Shown here: positions 43,862 to 51,392 of the stretch, in pieces
Position numbering within the stretch: the first letter of the stretch is position 1
How the letters are laid out: each line of letters begins with the position of its first letter
Source of the DNA: Actinophytocola sp044466355
Lineage (GTDB): Bacteria; Actinomycetota; Actinomycetes; Mycobacteriales; Pseudonocardiaceae
Direction of reading: 5' to 3'
NCBI RefSeq assembly: GCF_044466355.1
Contig: NZ_JBITMQ010000008.1
Location: 1 to 64,000, forward strand
DNA length: 64,000 nt
Translations under genes and position numbers: made by a program
Notes under the pieces: model-generated
The model's input: only the letters and a program-made list of their open reading frames with translations
Database searches by the model: none
Told to the model about the DNA's origin: nothing

Positions 43862-43907
43862 GGCGACCGTCGATCCACCACCAGGAAGCATTGAAGGAGA
43901 ACTAGTC

Positions 43908-44090
43908 GTGGCCGTCCCCAAGCGGAAGATGTCGCGTTCCAACACGCGCTCGCGCAGGTCGCAGTGGAAGACCAGCGCTGTCCACCTGGTGGAGTGCTCG
44001 AACCGCGCCTGCCGTCAGCCCAAGCCCCAGCACGTCGTCTGCCCGAGCTGCGGTCAGTACGGCGGCCGTCAGGTCACCGAGCCGGCCTGA
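43908..44090 (+). CDS. rpmF: 50S ribosomal protein L32
   Basis: 60 aa from GTG 43908, with AAGGAG upstream: AVPKRKMSRSNTRSRRSQWK, then LVECSNRACRQPKPQHVVCPSCGQYGGRQV. Four Cys (CxxxxC ... CxxC) make the zinc-binding form. DUF177, rpmF and rnc follow the usual actinobacterial order. Confidence 0.95.
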   Translation: MAVPKRKMSRSNTRSRRSQWKTSAVHLVECSNRACRQPKPQHVVCPSCGQYGGRQVTEPA

Positions 44091-44121
44091 TCCACGGCAC
44101 TGGTGATGGTGGTAGGCCACT

Positions 44122-44880
44122 GTGGGGGGTAGAGCGGCGCGGGGTCCGACGGCCGACCCCAGGAAGCTGCTCGAAGCGCTCGGCGTCGAACTGGACGCCG
44201 AGCTGCTGAAGCTCGCCATGACACACCGCTCGTACGCGTACGAGAACGGTGGTCTGCCACCGAACGAGCGGCTGGAGTTCCTCGGCGACGCGGTGCTGGG
44301 CATGGTGGTCACCGACCACCTGTACCGGACGCACCCGGAGATGCCGGAGGGCCAGCTCGCGAAGCTGCGGGCGAGTGTGGTGAACATGCACGCCCTCGCC
44401 GGTGTCGCCCGCGGCCTCGGTGACGAGGGCCTCGGCGCCCACCTGCTGCTCGGCAAGGGCGAGGAGCTGACCGGCGGCCGGGACAAGGCGAGCATCCTCG
44501 CCGACGGCATGGAGGCCGTGATCGGCGCGGTGTACCTCGCCCACGGCATCGACGTCGCGCGCGAGCTCGTGCACCGGCTGTTCGACCCGCTGCTCGCGGA
44601 GGCCCCGCTGCTCGGCGCCGGCCTGGACTGGAAGACCTCGCTGCAGGAGCTGACCGCGTCGGCGAGCCTCGGCGTGCCGGAGTACCGCGTCCAGGAGGAA
44701 GGCCCCGACCACCGCAAGGAGTTCACCGCCACGGTGATCGTCGCGGGCCAGGACCGGGGCAGCGGGGACGGCACCACCAAGAAGGAAGCCGAGCAGAAGG
44801 CCGCCGAGGCGGCCTGGCGCACGCTTACCGAGATCATCAAGGCCGCCGAGCAGCAACAGCAGCGCGGCAAAGGTGCCTGA
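44122..44880 (+). CDS. rnc: Ribonuclease III
   Basis: 252 aa from GTG 44122. It cleaves double-stranded RNA, including the rRNA precursor. The signature is NERLEFLGDAVLGMVVTDHL, and the second metal-site segment is ILADGMEAVIGAVYL. A dsRNA-binding domain fills residues about 170-245 (DWKTSLQELTASASLGVPEY, TTKKEAEQKAAEAAWRTL). The stop overlaps mutM by 8 nt. Confidence 0.96.
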   Translation: MGGRAARGPTADPRKLLEALGVELDAELLKLAMTHRSYAYENGGLPPNERLEFLGDAVLGMVVTDHLYRTHPEMPEGQLAKLRASVVNMHALAGVARGLGDEGLGAHLLLGKGEELTGGRDKASILADGMEAVIGAVYLAHGIDVARELVHRLFDPLLAEAPLLGAGLDWKTSLQELTASASLGVPEYRVQEEGPDHRKEFTATVIVAGQDRGSGDGTTKKEAEQKAAEAAWRTLTEIIKAAEQQQQRGKGA

Positions 44881-45745
44881 GCTCCCCGAGGTCGAGGTCG
44901 TACGGGTCGGCCTCGACGGGCACGTCACCGGTCGCACGCTCACCGAGGTCGAGGTCCTGCACCCGAGGGCGATCCGCAGGCACCTGCTTGGCCCGGCCGA
45001 CTTCACCGGCAGGCTCGCCGGGCGCACGATCTCGGCGGTCCAGCGGCGCGGCAAGTACCTGTGGCTGGAGCTGTCCGACGACGCGAACCCGGACATCGCG
45101 CTGATCGCGCATCTCGGCATGAGCGGGCAGATGCTGGTCCAGCCGGTCGGCGCGCCGGACGAGAAGCACCTGCGGGTCCGGTTCTCCTTCACCGACGGGG
45201 GCGGTCCCGAGCTGCGGTTCGTCGACCAGCGCACGTTCGGCGGGTTCCTCGTCGACGACCTCGTGACGGTCGGTGGCGCGCGGCTGCCGTCCGCGATCGC
45301 CCACATCGGCCGCGACCCGATGGACCCCGAGTTCTCGGTGACGGCCGCCGTGGCCGCGCTGCGGAAGAAGAGGACCGAGCTGAAGCGGGCCCTGCTCGAC
45401 CAGACGCTGGTGTCGGGCATCGGCAACATCTACGCCGACGAGGCGCTGTGGCGGGCGAAGCTGCACTGGACCCGTCCGACCGACAAGCTGACCACGGCCA
45501 AGGCGACCGAGGTGCTCGGCGCCGCCACCGACGTCATGCGGGAGGCGCTCGGCCAGGGCGGCACGTCGTTCGACGCGCTGTACGTCAACGTGAACGGCCA
45601 GTCCGGGTACTTCGACCGGTCGCTCGCCGTCTACGGCCAGGAAGGCCTGCCGTGCGGTCGGTGCGGCACGGCGATCCGGCGGGAGCCGTTCATGAACCGC
45701 TCGTCGTACTTCTGCCCTCATTGCCAGCGACGGCCCCGTTCTTGA
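44873..45745 (+). CDS. mutM: Formamidopyrimidine-DNA glycosylase
   Basis: 290 aa from GTG 44873. The N-terminus PELPEVEVVRVGLDGHVTGR gives the catalytic Pro2 and Glu3. GKYLWLEL holds the conserved Lys, and the C-terminal zinc finger is CGRCGTAIRREPFMNRSSYF then CPHCQ. It excises 8-oxoguanine; together with MutT1 in this window it covers both arms of the oxidised-guanine defence. Its 3' end overlaps the convergent tetR gene by 56 nt. Confidence 0.96.
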   Translation: MPELPEVEVVRVGLDGHVTGRTLTEVEVLHPRAIRRHLLGPADFTGRLAGRTISAVQRRGKYLWLELSDDANPDIALIAHLGMSGQMLVQPVGAPDEKHLRVRFSFTDGGGPELRFVDQRTFGGFLVDDLVTVGGARLPSAIAHIGRDPMDPEFSVTAAVAALRKKRTELKRALLDQTLVSGIGNIYADEALWRAKLHWTRPTDKLTTAKATEVLGAATDVMREALGQGGTSFDALYVNVNGQSGYFDRSLAVYGQEGLPCGRCGTAIRREPFMNRSSYFCPHCQRRPRS

Positions 45746-46460
45746 GGCTGTTCTGGCGGTTGATGCTCTCCCAGCAACGGTCTGTGCTGCCCTCCATGAC
45801 GGGCAGGAAGTTGCCGTCGCCGTCGCGCGGGAGCTGGCCCAGCTCCTCCAGGGCGAGCGGCCGGCCCGGCAGCGAGTCGTAGGCGAGGAACCCCAGCAGC
45901 CCGTCGAGCACGAGCTCCATGTGGCGGTGGCTCAGCCGGTGGTTGTCCTCCGGTGAGATCGCCGGCAGCGGCGGGGCCATCCTGGTCACCAGCAGGCCGA
46001 TGTCGCCGGACCCGACGTCCGGCCGGAGCGATCCCTCGTCGTGCGCGGCCTGCACGATCTCGGCGAGTTTGCGCCGCGACGCGTTGCGGGCGGCCAGCAC
46101 TTCCTCGTCCATCAGCATGCGCTCGGCGACCATCGGCATGACGACGCCGATGCGCAGGTCGATCGCGTCGTGCAGGTAGCGGGCCAGCGCGGTGAACGCG
46201 TCCGGTTCCTCGGCGAGTGCCACCTCCGCCGCGGTCGCCGACTGGGTCAGGAGGTCGAGTGCGAGCTGACGAAGTAATACCGTTCGGTCTGGAAAATGAC
46301 GGTAGAGCGTCGCGATGCCGACGCCCGCCCGTCGTGCGATCGTCTCCAGCGGCACCGTCGGGCCGTGCTCTACCATCAGCTCAACAGCGGCGCGAAGGAT
46401 CTGTTCGCGGTTGCGGAGTGCGTCCGCGCGTGTGCGGCGGGTTTTCGGGATGTCGTTCAT
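45690..46460 (-). CDS. TetR-family repressor
   Basis: 256 aa from ATG 46460. The N-terminal HTH reads NREQILRAAVELMVEHGPTV, then ARRAGVGIATLYRHFPDR. The ligand-binding part is helical, with a long polar tail. No efflux or enzyme gene is divergent within 250 nt in the expected way; the next gene rightward is the orphan response regulator. A candidate operator at 46493 lies in its own promoter region, so autorepression is likely. Confidence 0.82.
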   Translation of the reverse strand: MNDIPKTRRTRADALRNREQILRAAVELMVEHGPTVPLETIARRAGVGIATLYRHFPDRTVLLRQLALDLLTQSATAAEVALAEEPDAFTALARYLHDAIDLRIGVVMPMVAERMLMDEEVLAARNASRRKLAEIVQAAHDEGSLRPDVGSGDIGLLVTRMAPPLPAISPEDNHRLSHRHMELVLDGLLGFLAYDSLPGRPLALEELGQLPRDGDGNFLPVMEGSTDRCWESINRQNSLKNGAVAGNEGRSTTSGS

Positions 46461-46492
46461 GGGTGCCTTATCCGGAGGCCATTCCTTCGTTT

Positions 46493-46516
46493 AGACAACG
46501 GTAAACCGTCCTGTCT
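46493..46516. promoter_or_regulatory. Candidate TetR operator
   Basis: ACGGTAAACCGT (46498-46509) is a perfect 12-bp palindrome. Flanking AGACA (46493-46497) and TGTCT (46512-46516) extend the symmetry with a 2-nt offset. It is 33-56 nt upstream of tetR. A second hairpin, AGTTGC-CTAA-GCAACT, is at 46526-46541. Confidence 0.5.
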
Positions 46517-46722
46517 CCCAGTACTAGTTGCCTAAGCAACTGATTCCCCGCCCAAAGGTCACATATTCGACAAGCTGTCTCCTCCTTGTCCAGATGTCGG
46601 GCGCATCACCGCACGCGTGAAGAAGGCGTCAACGTCCCACCGTCGCGCCCGCGCGCGCGGCAGGCTGTCCATGGCGCACACTTGCCGTGCGTGTTCGGTC
46701 GATCTCCAGAGGGCGGGCAGAC

Positions 46723-47403
46723 GTGACGAAAGTGCTGGTCGTCGACGACGAGCCGCAGATCGTGCGTGCGTTGCGGATCAACCTGACCGCACGCGGCTAC
46801 GAGGTGTCGACGGCGGCGAACGGCGGGGAGGCGCTGCGTGTCGCGGCCGCCGTGCACCCCGAGGTCGTGGTGCTGGACCTCGGTCTGCCGGACATCGACG
46901 GCGTCGACGTCATCGAGGGGCTGCGCGGCTGGACGAACGTGCCGATCATCGTGCTCTCGGCCCGCGTCGACTCGGGCGACAAGGTCGCCGCGCTGGACGC
47001 CGGCGCCGACGACTACGTGACGAAACCGTTCGGCATGGACGAGCTGCTCGCGCGGCTGCGCGCCGCGGTCCGGCGCGCGTCCACCACGCCGACCGGCGAG
47101 GAGGCCGTGGTCGAGACGCAGGCGTTCACCGTGGACCTGGCGGCGAAGAAGGTGATCCGCGACGGCACCGAGGTGCACCTGACACCGACCGAGTGGGGCG
47201 TGCTGGAGCTGCTGGTGCGCAACCGGGGCAAGCTCGTGGGACAGAAGCAGCTGCTGCAGGAGGTGTGGGGCCCGTCGTACGCGTCGGAGACGCACTACCT
47301 GCGCGTGTACCTGGCGCAGCTGCGGCGCAAGCTCGAACCACAGCCGTCCCGGCCACGTCATTTGCTCACCGAGGCCGGGATGGGATATCGGTTCGAACCG
47401 TGA
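46723..47403 (+). CDS. Orphan KdpE-like OmpR-family response regulator
   Basis: 226 aa from GTG 46723 (VTKVLVVDDEPQIVRALRIN). The receiver has D8/D9, phospho-acceptor D52 (VVVLDLGLPD), and K102 (VTKPFG), so it is phosphorylatable. The winged-helix effector ends LRRKLEPQPSRPRHLLTEAG. KdpE usually works with KdpD to control the high-affinity potassium pump, but no kdpD or kdpFABC is present. The stop overlaps the GTG of a VOC gene (GTGA), which is an unexpected operon partner. Confidence 0.85.
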   Translation: MTKVLVVDDEPQIVRALRINLTARGYEVSTAANGGEALRVAAAVHPEVVVLDLGLPDIDGVDVIEGLRGWTNVPIIVLSARVDSGDKVAALDAGADDYVTKPFGMDELLARLRAAVRRASTTPTGEEAVVETQAFTVDLAAKKVIRDGTEVHLTPTEWGVLELLVRNRGKLVGQKQLLQEVWGPSYASETHYLRVYLAQLRRKLEPQPSRPRHLLTEAGMGYRFEP

Positions 47404-47780
47404 ACGCGATCCTTCAGTGCGTGGTGCTCGACTGTCCCGACGACGAGGAACTGGCGCGGTTCTACCACGCGCTGCTCGGCGGTGAGGTGAACCGCCCCGA
47501 CCGGCGGTGGTCCCTTGGCGGCGGCTGGTCGACGCTGCACCTGCCCTCCGGGCTCGTGCTGTGCTTCCAGCGGGTGGCCGACCACCGCCCGCCGCGCTGG
47601 CCCGACCCCCGGTACCCGCAGCAGTCGCACCTGGACCTCGGCGTCACGGACCTCGACGCCGCGCACGAGGAGGCGATGGCCGCGGGCGCCGCGCTGCTGG
47701 ACGACTCGCAGCGGAGCTGGCGGGTGTACGCCGACCCGGCCGGGCACCCGTTCTGCCTGGTCCGCGAGGCGGCGGCATGA
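47400..47780 (+). CDS. Glyoxalase/VOC-superfamily protein (first of two)
   Basis: 126 aa from GTG 47400, coupled to the regulator. One VOC module: QCVVLDCPDDEELARFYHAL, SHLDLGVTDLDAAHEEAMA, VYADPAGHPFCLV. This is the short glyoxalase-like domain of actinobacteria; the metal ligands of glyoxalase I are only partly recognisable (SHLDL, HPFCLV). Substrate unknown. Confidence 0.78.
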   Translation: MNAILQCVVLDCPDDEELARFYHALLGGEVNRPDRRWSLGGGWSTLHLPSGLVLCFQRVADHRPPRWPDPRYPQQSHLDLGVTDLDAAHEEAMAAGAALLDDSQRSWRVYADPAGHPFCLVREAAA

Positions 47781-48214
47781 CGGTGCTGCGCATGGACAAC
47801 GTCGGCATCGTGGTCGAGGACCTCGACGCGGCCATCGCGTTCTTCGTGGAGCTCGGCCTGGAGCTGGAGGGCCGGATGCCGATCGAGGACGAGTGGGCGG
47901 CACGCGTCGTCGGGTTGGCCGGCGCGCGGAGCGAGGTCGCGATGGTGCGCACCCCGGACGGCAACGGCAAGCTGGAGCTGATGCGGTACCGCCACCCCGC
48001 CGCGGTCGGCGCCGGTCAGCGCCCGCCGGTCAACACGCTGGGCCTGCACCGCGTCATGTTCACCGTCGACGACCTCGAGGACGTGCTCGCGAGGCTGCGC
48101 ACCCACGGCGCCGAACTCGTCGGCGAGGTCGTGCGGTTCCAGGACATGTTCCTGATCTGCTACGTCCGCGGCCCGGAGGGCATCATCGTCGCGCTGGCCG
48201 AACAGCTGCGGTGA
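47777..48214 (+). CDS. Glyoxalase/VOC-superfamily protein (second of two)
   Basis: 145 aa from ATG 47777, overlapping the previous stop (ATGA). It reads DNVGIVVEDLDAAIAFFVEL, HRVMFTVDDLEDVLARLRTH, then YVRGPEGIIVALAEQL. The HxxxxVxDL and final Glu positions of the metal site are present, so it may be a metal-dependent lyase or dioxygenase. It could form a heterodimer with the first VOC protein. Last gene of the operon. Confidence 0.8.
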   Translation: MTVLRMDNVGIVVEDLDAAIAFFVELGLELEGRMPIEDEWAARVVGLAGARSEVAMVRTPDGNGKLELMRYRHPAAVGAGQRPPVNTLGLHRVMFTVDDLEDVLARLRTHGAELVGEVVRFQDMFLICYVRGPEGIIVALAEQLR

Positions 48215-48227
48215 GGCGAGCCGCGGC

Positions 48228-48935
48228 TCAGTAGCCGAAGTTCTGCACCCAGTAGAAGCCGTCGCGGTCGAGGCCCACGCCGAGGGTGTTCAGGTCGCAG
48301 TTGAGGATGTTGCGGCGGTGGCCGTCGGAGTCCATCCACATCTGCATGACCTGCTCGGCGGTCTGGGCGCCGCGGGCGATGTTCTCCGCGCCGGGGCTCG
48401 GGTAGCCGGCGGCGCGGATGCGCTCGTCGAAGGTCCTGCCGTCCTGTGACACGTGGGAGAAGTAGTCGTTCTCCGACATGTCCTCGGCGTGGGCCTGCGC
48501 GGCGGCGGTGAGGCGGTCGTCGACCTTCACGGGGTCGCAGCCCTCGTCGGCGCGGGCGGCGTTCACGAGGTTGACGACCTGGTCCTCCGCCGTGCCGGTC
48601 GCGACGGGTGGCTGGGTGGGTTCCGGGGCCTCGGTCGTGGTCCTGGGCGGGGGAGCGGGGGCCTTCGTGGTCGACGACGTCGTGGGCGGGGTGGTGGTCG
48701 TCGTCGTGGTCGTCGTCGTGGTGGTCGTCGTGGTGGGGGTGGGGCGGATCAGGTCGGCGGGTGGCTGGGCGACGACGTGCCGGTCGCTGAGCCCGATCCT
48801 GAGGGTGTCCGACTGGTCCGCCGACGACTGCGCGGTGGTCGACGTGAGCACCGAGGCGATACCGGCGACGAGGGCGCCCGCCAGAACTGCCGTCAGGGTC
48901 GGTAACACGGGTCTCCGTGTACGGGGCGTTGCCAC
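48228..48935 (-). CDS. Secreted/anchored CAP (SCP) domain protein with poly-Thr stalk
   Basis: 235 aa from GTG 48935. An N-terminal hydrophobic segment (LPTLTAVLAGALVAGIASVL) acts as a signal or anchor. A stalk with about 15 consecutive Thr follows, then a CAP domain (VVNLVNAARADEGCDPVKVD, AQAHAEDMSENDYFSHVSQD, GAENIARGAQTAEQVMQMWM, HRRNILNCDLNTLGVGL). His/Glu of the CAP cavity are in AHAEDM and ENIA. YkwD-like proteins of this type are extracellular with unclear activity. The Thr run is a probable O-mannosylation region. Confidence 0.82.
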   Translation of the reverse strand: MATPRTRRPVLPTLTAVLAGALVAGIASVLTSTTAQSSADQSDTLRIGLSDRHVVAQPPADLIRPTPTTTTTTTTTTTTTTTPPTTSSTTKAPAPPPRTTTEAPEPTQPPVATGTAEDQVVNLVNAARADEGCDPVKVDDRLTAAAQAHAEDMSENDYFSHVSQDGRTFDERIRAAGYPSPGAENIARGAQTAEQVMQMWMDSDGHRRNILNCDLNTLGVGLDRDGFYWVQNFGY

Positions 48936-49002
48936 GGCGCGGAAACGTACCACGATCGGGTGTACTTGATAACAGACGAGTGACAATTGGTCGACAAAAC
49001 AG

Positions 49003-49047
49003 CACGAAAAACGGCCCGCCGGGTGATTCCCAGCGGGCCGTTCGTGG
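49003..49047 (-). terminator. Rho-independent terminator after the Thr-rich gene
   Basis: ACGGCCCGC (49011-49019) pairs with GCGGGCCGT (49033-49041), extended by CACGAA and TTCGTG. On the minus strand the stem is followed by TTTTT. It separates the two poly-Thr genes. Confidence 0.8.
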
Positions 49048-49053
49048 CTGTGA

Positions 49054-49584
49054 TCAGGAGGTGGCGGAGCTACCACCCGAGCTGCTGCCCGCCGGCGGGT
49101 CGGTGGGTTCCGTCGGAGGAGGCTCGGTCGTCGTGGGGGGCTCGGTCGTCGTCGGAGGTTCGGTCGTCGTCCGAGTGGTCGTCGTCCTGGTCGTGGTCGA
49201 CTTTGTCGTGGTCGGGCGCGGGGTCGTCGGATCCTGGGTCTGCGTCGGGTCCGTCGTGTCGTCGTCCACCGGGGTGTCGTCGTCCGTCGTGGTCGTGGTG
49301 GTCGTCGTGGTGGTCGTCGTGGTCGTGGACGACGGGCTGGACGACGACGTGGTCGTCACGGACGTGCTGGTGTCACCCGACGTCGTGTCCCGCACCTCGA
49401 TGGAGTCGCTCGTGCGCTCGGGCTGCGCCTCCTCGGTCTGCCCGCCCGCGAGCATCGCCACCGTCGCGAACGCGGTCGACACGACCACGCCCGCCACGCC
49501 CAGGGCCAGGTACGGGGTTCGGCGCAGGCCGCTGCCACCTTCGGCGGGCGGTGCCTCGTCCATCCGGTCATCTGGTCCGAGCAT
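49054..49584 (-). CDS. Thr-rich membrane-anchored stalk protein
   Basis: 176 aa. One transmembrane helix at about residues 25-47 (YLALGVAGVVVSTAFATVAM). After it there is only low-complexity sequence: runs of Thr up to 14 long, TTTEPP repeats and a Gly/Ser end. No globular domain is seen. Such mucin-like tails are O-mannosylated in actinobacteria. It may be a spacer, a surface coat or an evolutionary remnant. Thr codons are mainly ACG/ACC, giving a GTC-rich plus strand (49120-49355). Confidence 0.6.
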   Translation of the reverse strand: MLGPDDRMDEAPPAEGGSGLRRTPYLALGVAGVVVSTAFATVAMLAGGQTEEAQPERTSDSIEVRDTTSGDTSTSVTTTSSSSPSSTTTTTTTTTTTTTTDDDTPVDDDTTDPTQTQDPTTPRPTTTKSTTTRTTTTRTTTEPPTTTEPPTTTEPPPTEPTDPPAGSSSGGSSATS

Positions 49585-49705
49585 CCGCGAAGCCCTCCTC
49601 GGAATCGCTGCGCGACCACTCGGTCACTGCAGGCAGCGCATCACAGCGCGGTAACTTAGCAGCCTTACCGAACGCGACATCGAACGAGCAGGAAACTCAC
49701 TTTCC

Positions 49706-49987
49706 GTGGTTGACGAACGAGTCCGGATGACGGCCTGGGTACACGGCCGGGTGCAAGGGGTCGGTTTCCGCTGGTGGACCCGCAGCCGCGCCTCCGAGCT
49801 GGGGCTGCGCGGGTGGGCGAGCAACCTGTCCGACGGCCGCGTCGAGGTGGTCGCCGAGGGCCCGAAGGGCGACTGCGAGCGCCTGCTGGAGCTGCTCCGG
49901 GGTGGCACGACCCCCGGTCACGTCGACCTCGTCGTCGAACGGTGGTCCGCGGCCAAGGGAAACGTGACCGGCTTCGCGGAGCGGTAG
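49706..49987 (+). CDS. acyP: Acylphosphatase
   Basis: 93 aa from GTG 49706, the same length as the mycobacterial protein. The catalytic Arg/Asn region is AWVHGRVQGVGFRWWTRSRA, then GWASNLSDGRVEVVAEGP. It hydrolyses acyl phosphates in the cytosol. It sits between mutM and smc, as in mycobacteria, though six genes have been inserted between mutM and acyP. Confidence 0.93.
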   Translation: MVDERVRMTAWVHGRVQGVGFRWWTRSRASELGLRGWASNLSDGRVEVVAEGPKGDCERLLELLRGGTTPGHVDLVVERWSAAKGNVTGFAER

Positions 49988-50000
49988 ACCACCGCCTGCC

Positions 50001-50028
50001 TGAACCCTTCCGCCCGGCTTCGCGTATG
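50001..50028 (+). promoter_or_regulatory. ECF (SigL-type) promoter of the sigma/anti-sigma pair
   Basis: TGAACC (50001-50006), 16-nt spacer, CGTATG (50023-50028). The -35 equals the published mycobacterial SigL box and the -10 begins with its CGT core. Initiation should fall at about 50035-50037, on the GTG start itself, so the message would be leaderless and autoregulated. Confidence 0.6.
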
Positions 50029-50036
50029 ACTGGTGC

Positions 50037-50555
50037 GTGGGGAACACCCCGGACCAGGAAGACGAGCTCATCCGCGAGCTCTACAGCCGCTACCGCCGGC
50101 CGCTCTACGGCTATGTCCTGCGCGCGGTCGGTGGCGACCACCAGTACGCCGAGGACGTCGTGCAGGAGACGCTGCTCCGCGCGTGGCGCAACAGCGACAC
50201 GCTGAACCCCGAGCACGCGGGGCCGTGGCTCTACACGGTCGCGCGCAACCTCGTCGTCTCCGGTTACCGCAGGCAGAGCGCACGGGTGGACGAGGTGCCG
50301 ATCCTGGAACGGGACTGGCCACGCCCCACCGACGACTTCGACCGCGTGCTGCAGGGCTGGCAGGTGGCCGAGGCCATGCGGGCGCTGTCCGCCGACCACC
50401 GCACGGTGATCGGCGAGCTGTTCTACCGCAGGCGGACCATCGCCGAGACCGCGAAGGTCCTCGGCGTGCCGCCCGGCACCGTGAAATCGCGTTCGTTCTA
50501 CGCGTTGCGCGCGCTGCGCGACGCTCTGGAGGAGAGGGGGGTGACCGAGCCGTGA
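50037..50555 (+). CDS. sigL: ECF sigma factor, SigL-like
   Basis: 172 aa from GTG 50037. Region 2: LYSRYRRPLYGYVLRAVGGD, EDVVQETLLRAWRN, WLYTVARNLVVSGYRRQ. Region 4: LSADHRTVIGELFYRRRTIA then GVPPGTVKSRSFYALRALRD. The next gene is its zinc anti-sigma factor, joined by GTGA. In mycobacteria SigL with RslA controls envelope and polyketide genes. Naming is by similarity in partner type, promoter and motif. Confidence 0.85.
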   Translation: MGNTPDQEDELIRELYSRYRRPLYGYVLRAVGGDHQYAEDVVQETLLRAWRNSDTLNPEHAGPWLYTVARNLVVSGYRRQSARVDEVPILERDWPRPTDDFDRVLQGWQVAEAMRALSADHRTVIGELFYRRRTIAETAKVLGVPPGTVKSRSFYALRALRDALEERGVTEP

Positions 50556-51283
50556 CCTGCCCGCACACGATGACCTTGGGCGTCTACCTGCTCGGCGCCC
50601 TCGAACCGGCCGAGCGCTCGGCGTTCGAGTCGCACCTCTCCTACTGCGACCTCTGCCGCACCGAGCTGGTCCGCCTCTCGCCGCTGCCCGGCCTGCTGAA
50701 CCAGATCACGCCGGAGGACTTCGCGGACGACCTGCCGCCGACCGCCGTGGCGGGCGCGCCGGTGGTCACCCAGGCCCAGCCGGTTACCGAGCCCGTGCCG
50801 GTGCCTCGGCTCCCCGAGCCGCTCGACCCGCTCGACACGCCGGTGCGGGAGCTGTCGGACACGCCGAAGCAGAGGCGGCCGAGCCGGTACTGGCGGGTTG
50901 CCGCGGCGGCCGCCGCGGTCGTGGTGCTCGCGGTCGCCGGCGTCTTCGGGTGGGGCGCGCTGCGGCAGCCGCCACCCGCCGAGGGCGTCACGTGGAGTGT
51001 CGAGGCGGGCGCGACGAGTGTGCAGGCGCGGCTCGTCGAGCACGAGTGGGGCACCGAGATCCAGTCCGAGATCCACGGCCTCCCCCCAGGTAGACAGTGC
51101 TATCTGAAGGTGTACGACCACTACGGCAAGTTCGAGGTCGCCGGGTGGTGGGGCACCGACCACGACCCGGAAGCGGAGATCCCCGCGAGCACGTCCATCC
51201 CACGCGGCAAGATCGCGAAACTCGAGTACCTGCTCGACGACAAGGAGACGGTCGTCGCGACCATCCAGGCACCCGGCCGGTGA
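50552..51283 (+). CDS. rslA: Zinc-dependent transmembrane anti-sigma factor, RslA-like
   Basis: 243 aa from GTG 50552, overlapping sigL. The ZAS motif is HLSYCDLC (H-x3-C-x2-C) at about residues 30-37, behind an N-terminal CPH. A Pro-rich linker, one transmembrane helix (VAAAAAAVVVLAVAGVFGWG) and an extracellular beta domain (VQARLVEHEWGTEIQSEIHG, YLKVYDHYGKFEVAGWWGT) follow. It should release SigL on oxidation or proteolysis. Confidence 0.87.
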   Translation: MTCPHTMTLGVYLLGALEPAERSAFESHLSYCDLCRTELVRLSPLPGLLNQITPEDFADDLPPTAVAGAPVVTQAQPVTEPVPVPRLPEPLDPLDTPVRELSDTPKQRRPSRYWRVAAAAAAVVVLAVAGVFGWGALRQPPPAEGVTWSVEAGATSVQARLVEHEWGTEIQSEIHGLPPGRQCYLKVYDHYGKFEVAGWWGTDHDPEAEIPASTSIPRGKIAKLEYLLDDKETVVATIQAPGR

Positions 51284-51392
51284 GCGACCGCGTGAGTGAC
51301 CCCGTGCCACCTCCCACGTACTCGATCGCCCCACGGGTACCCTCGGACGGATAGAGCAGCCACTAATGGCTACCTGAGAGGTCCAGAGTCTC

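Noticed and set aside
46461..48227. kdpD or kdpFABC genes near the KdpE-like regulator
   Set aside because: Only VOC and CAP genes are present.
48690..48740. GTC-rich short repeats resembling an array
   Set aside because: They are codon repeats of a Thr stalk, without spacers of constant length, so not CRISPR.
49120..49355. Second GTC/GGT-rich tract
   Set aside because: Also the coding sequence of a Thr-rich stalk protein.
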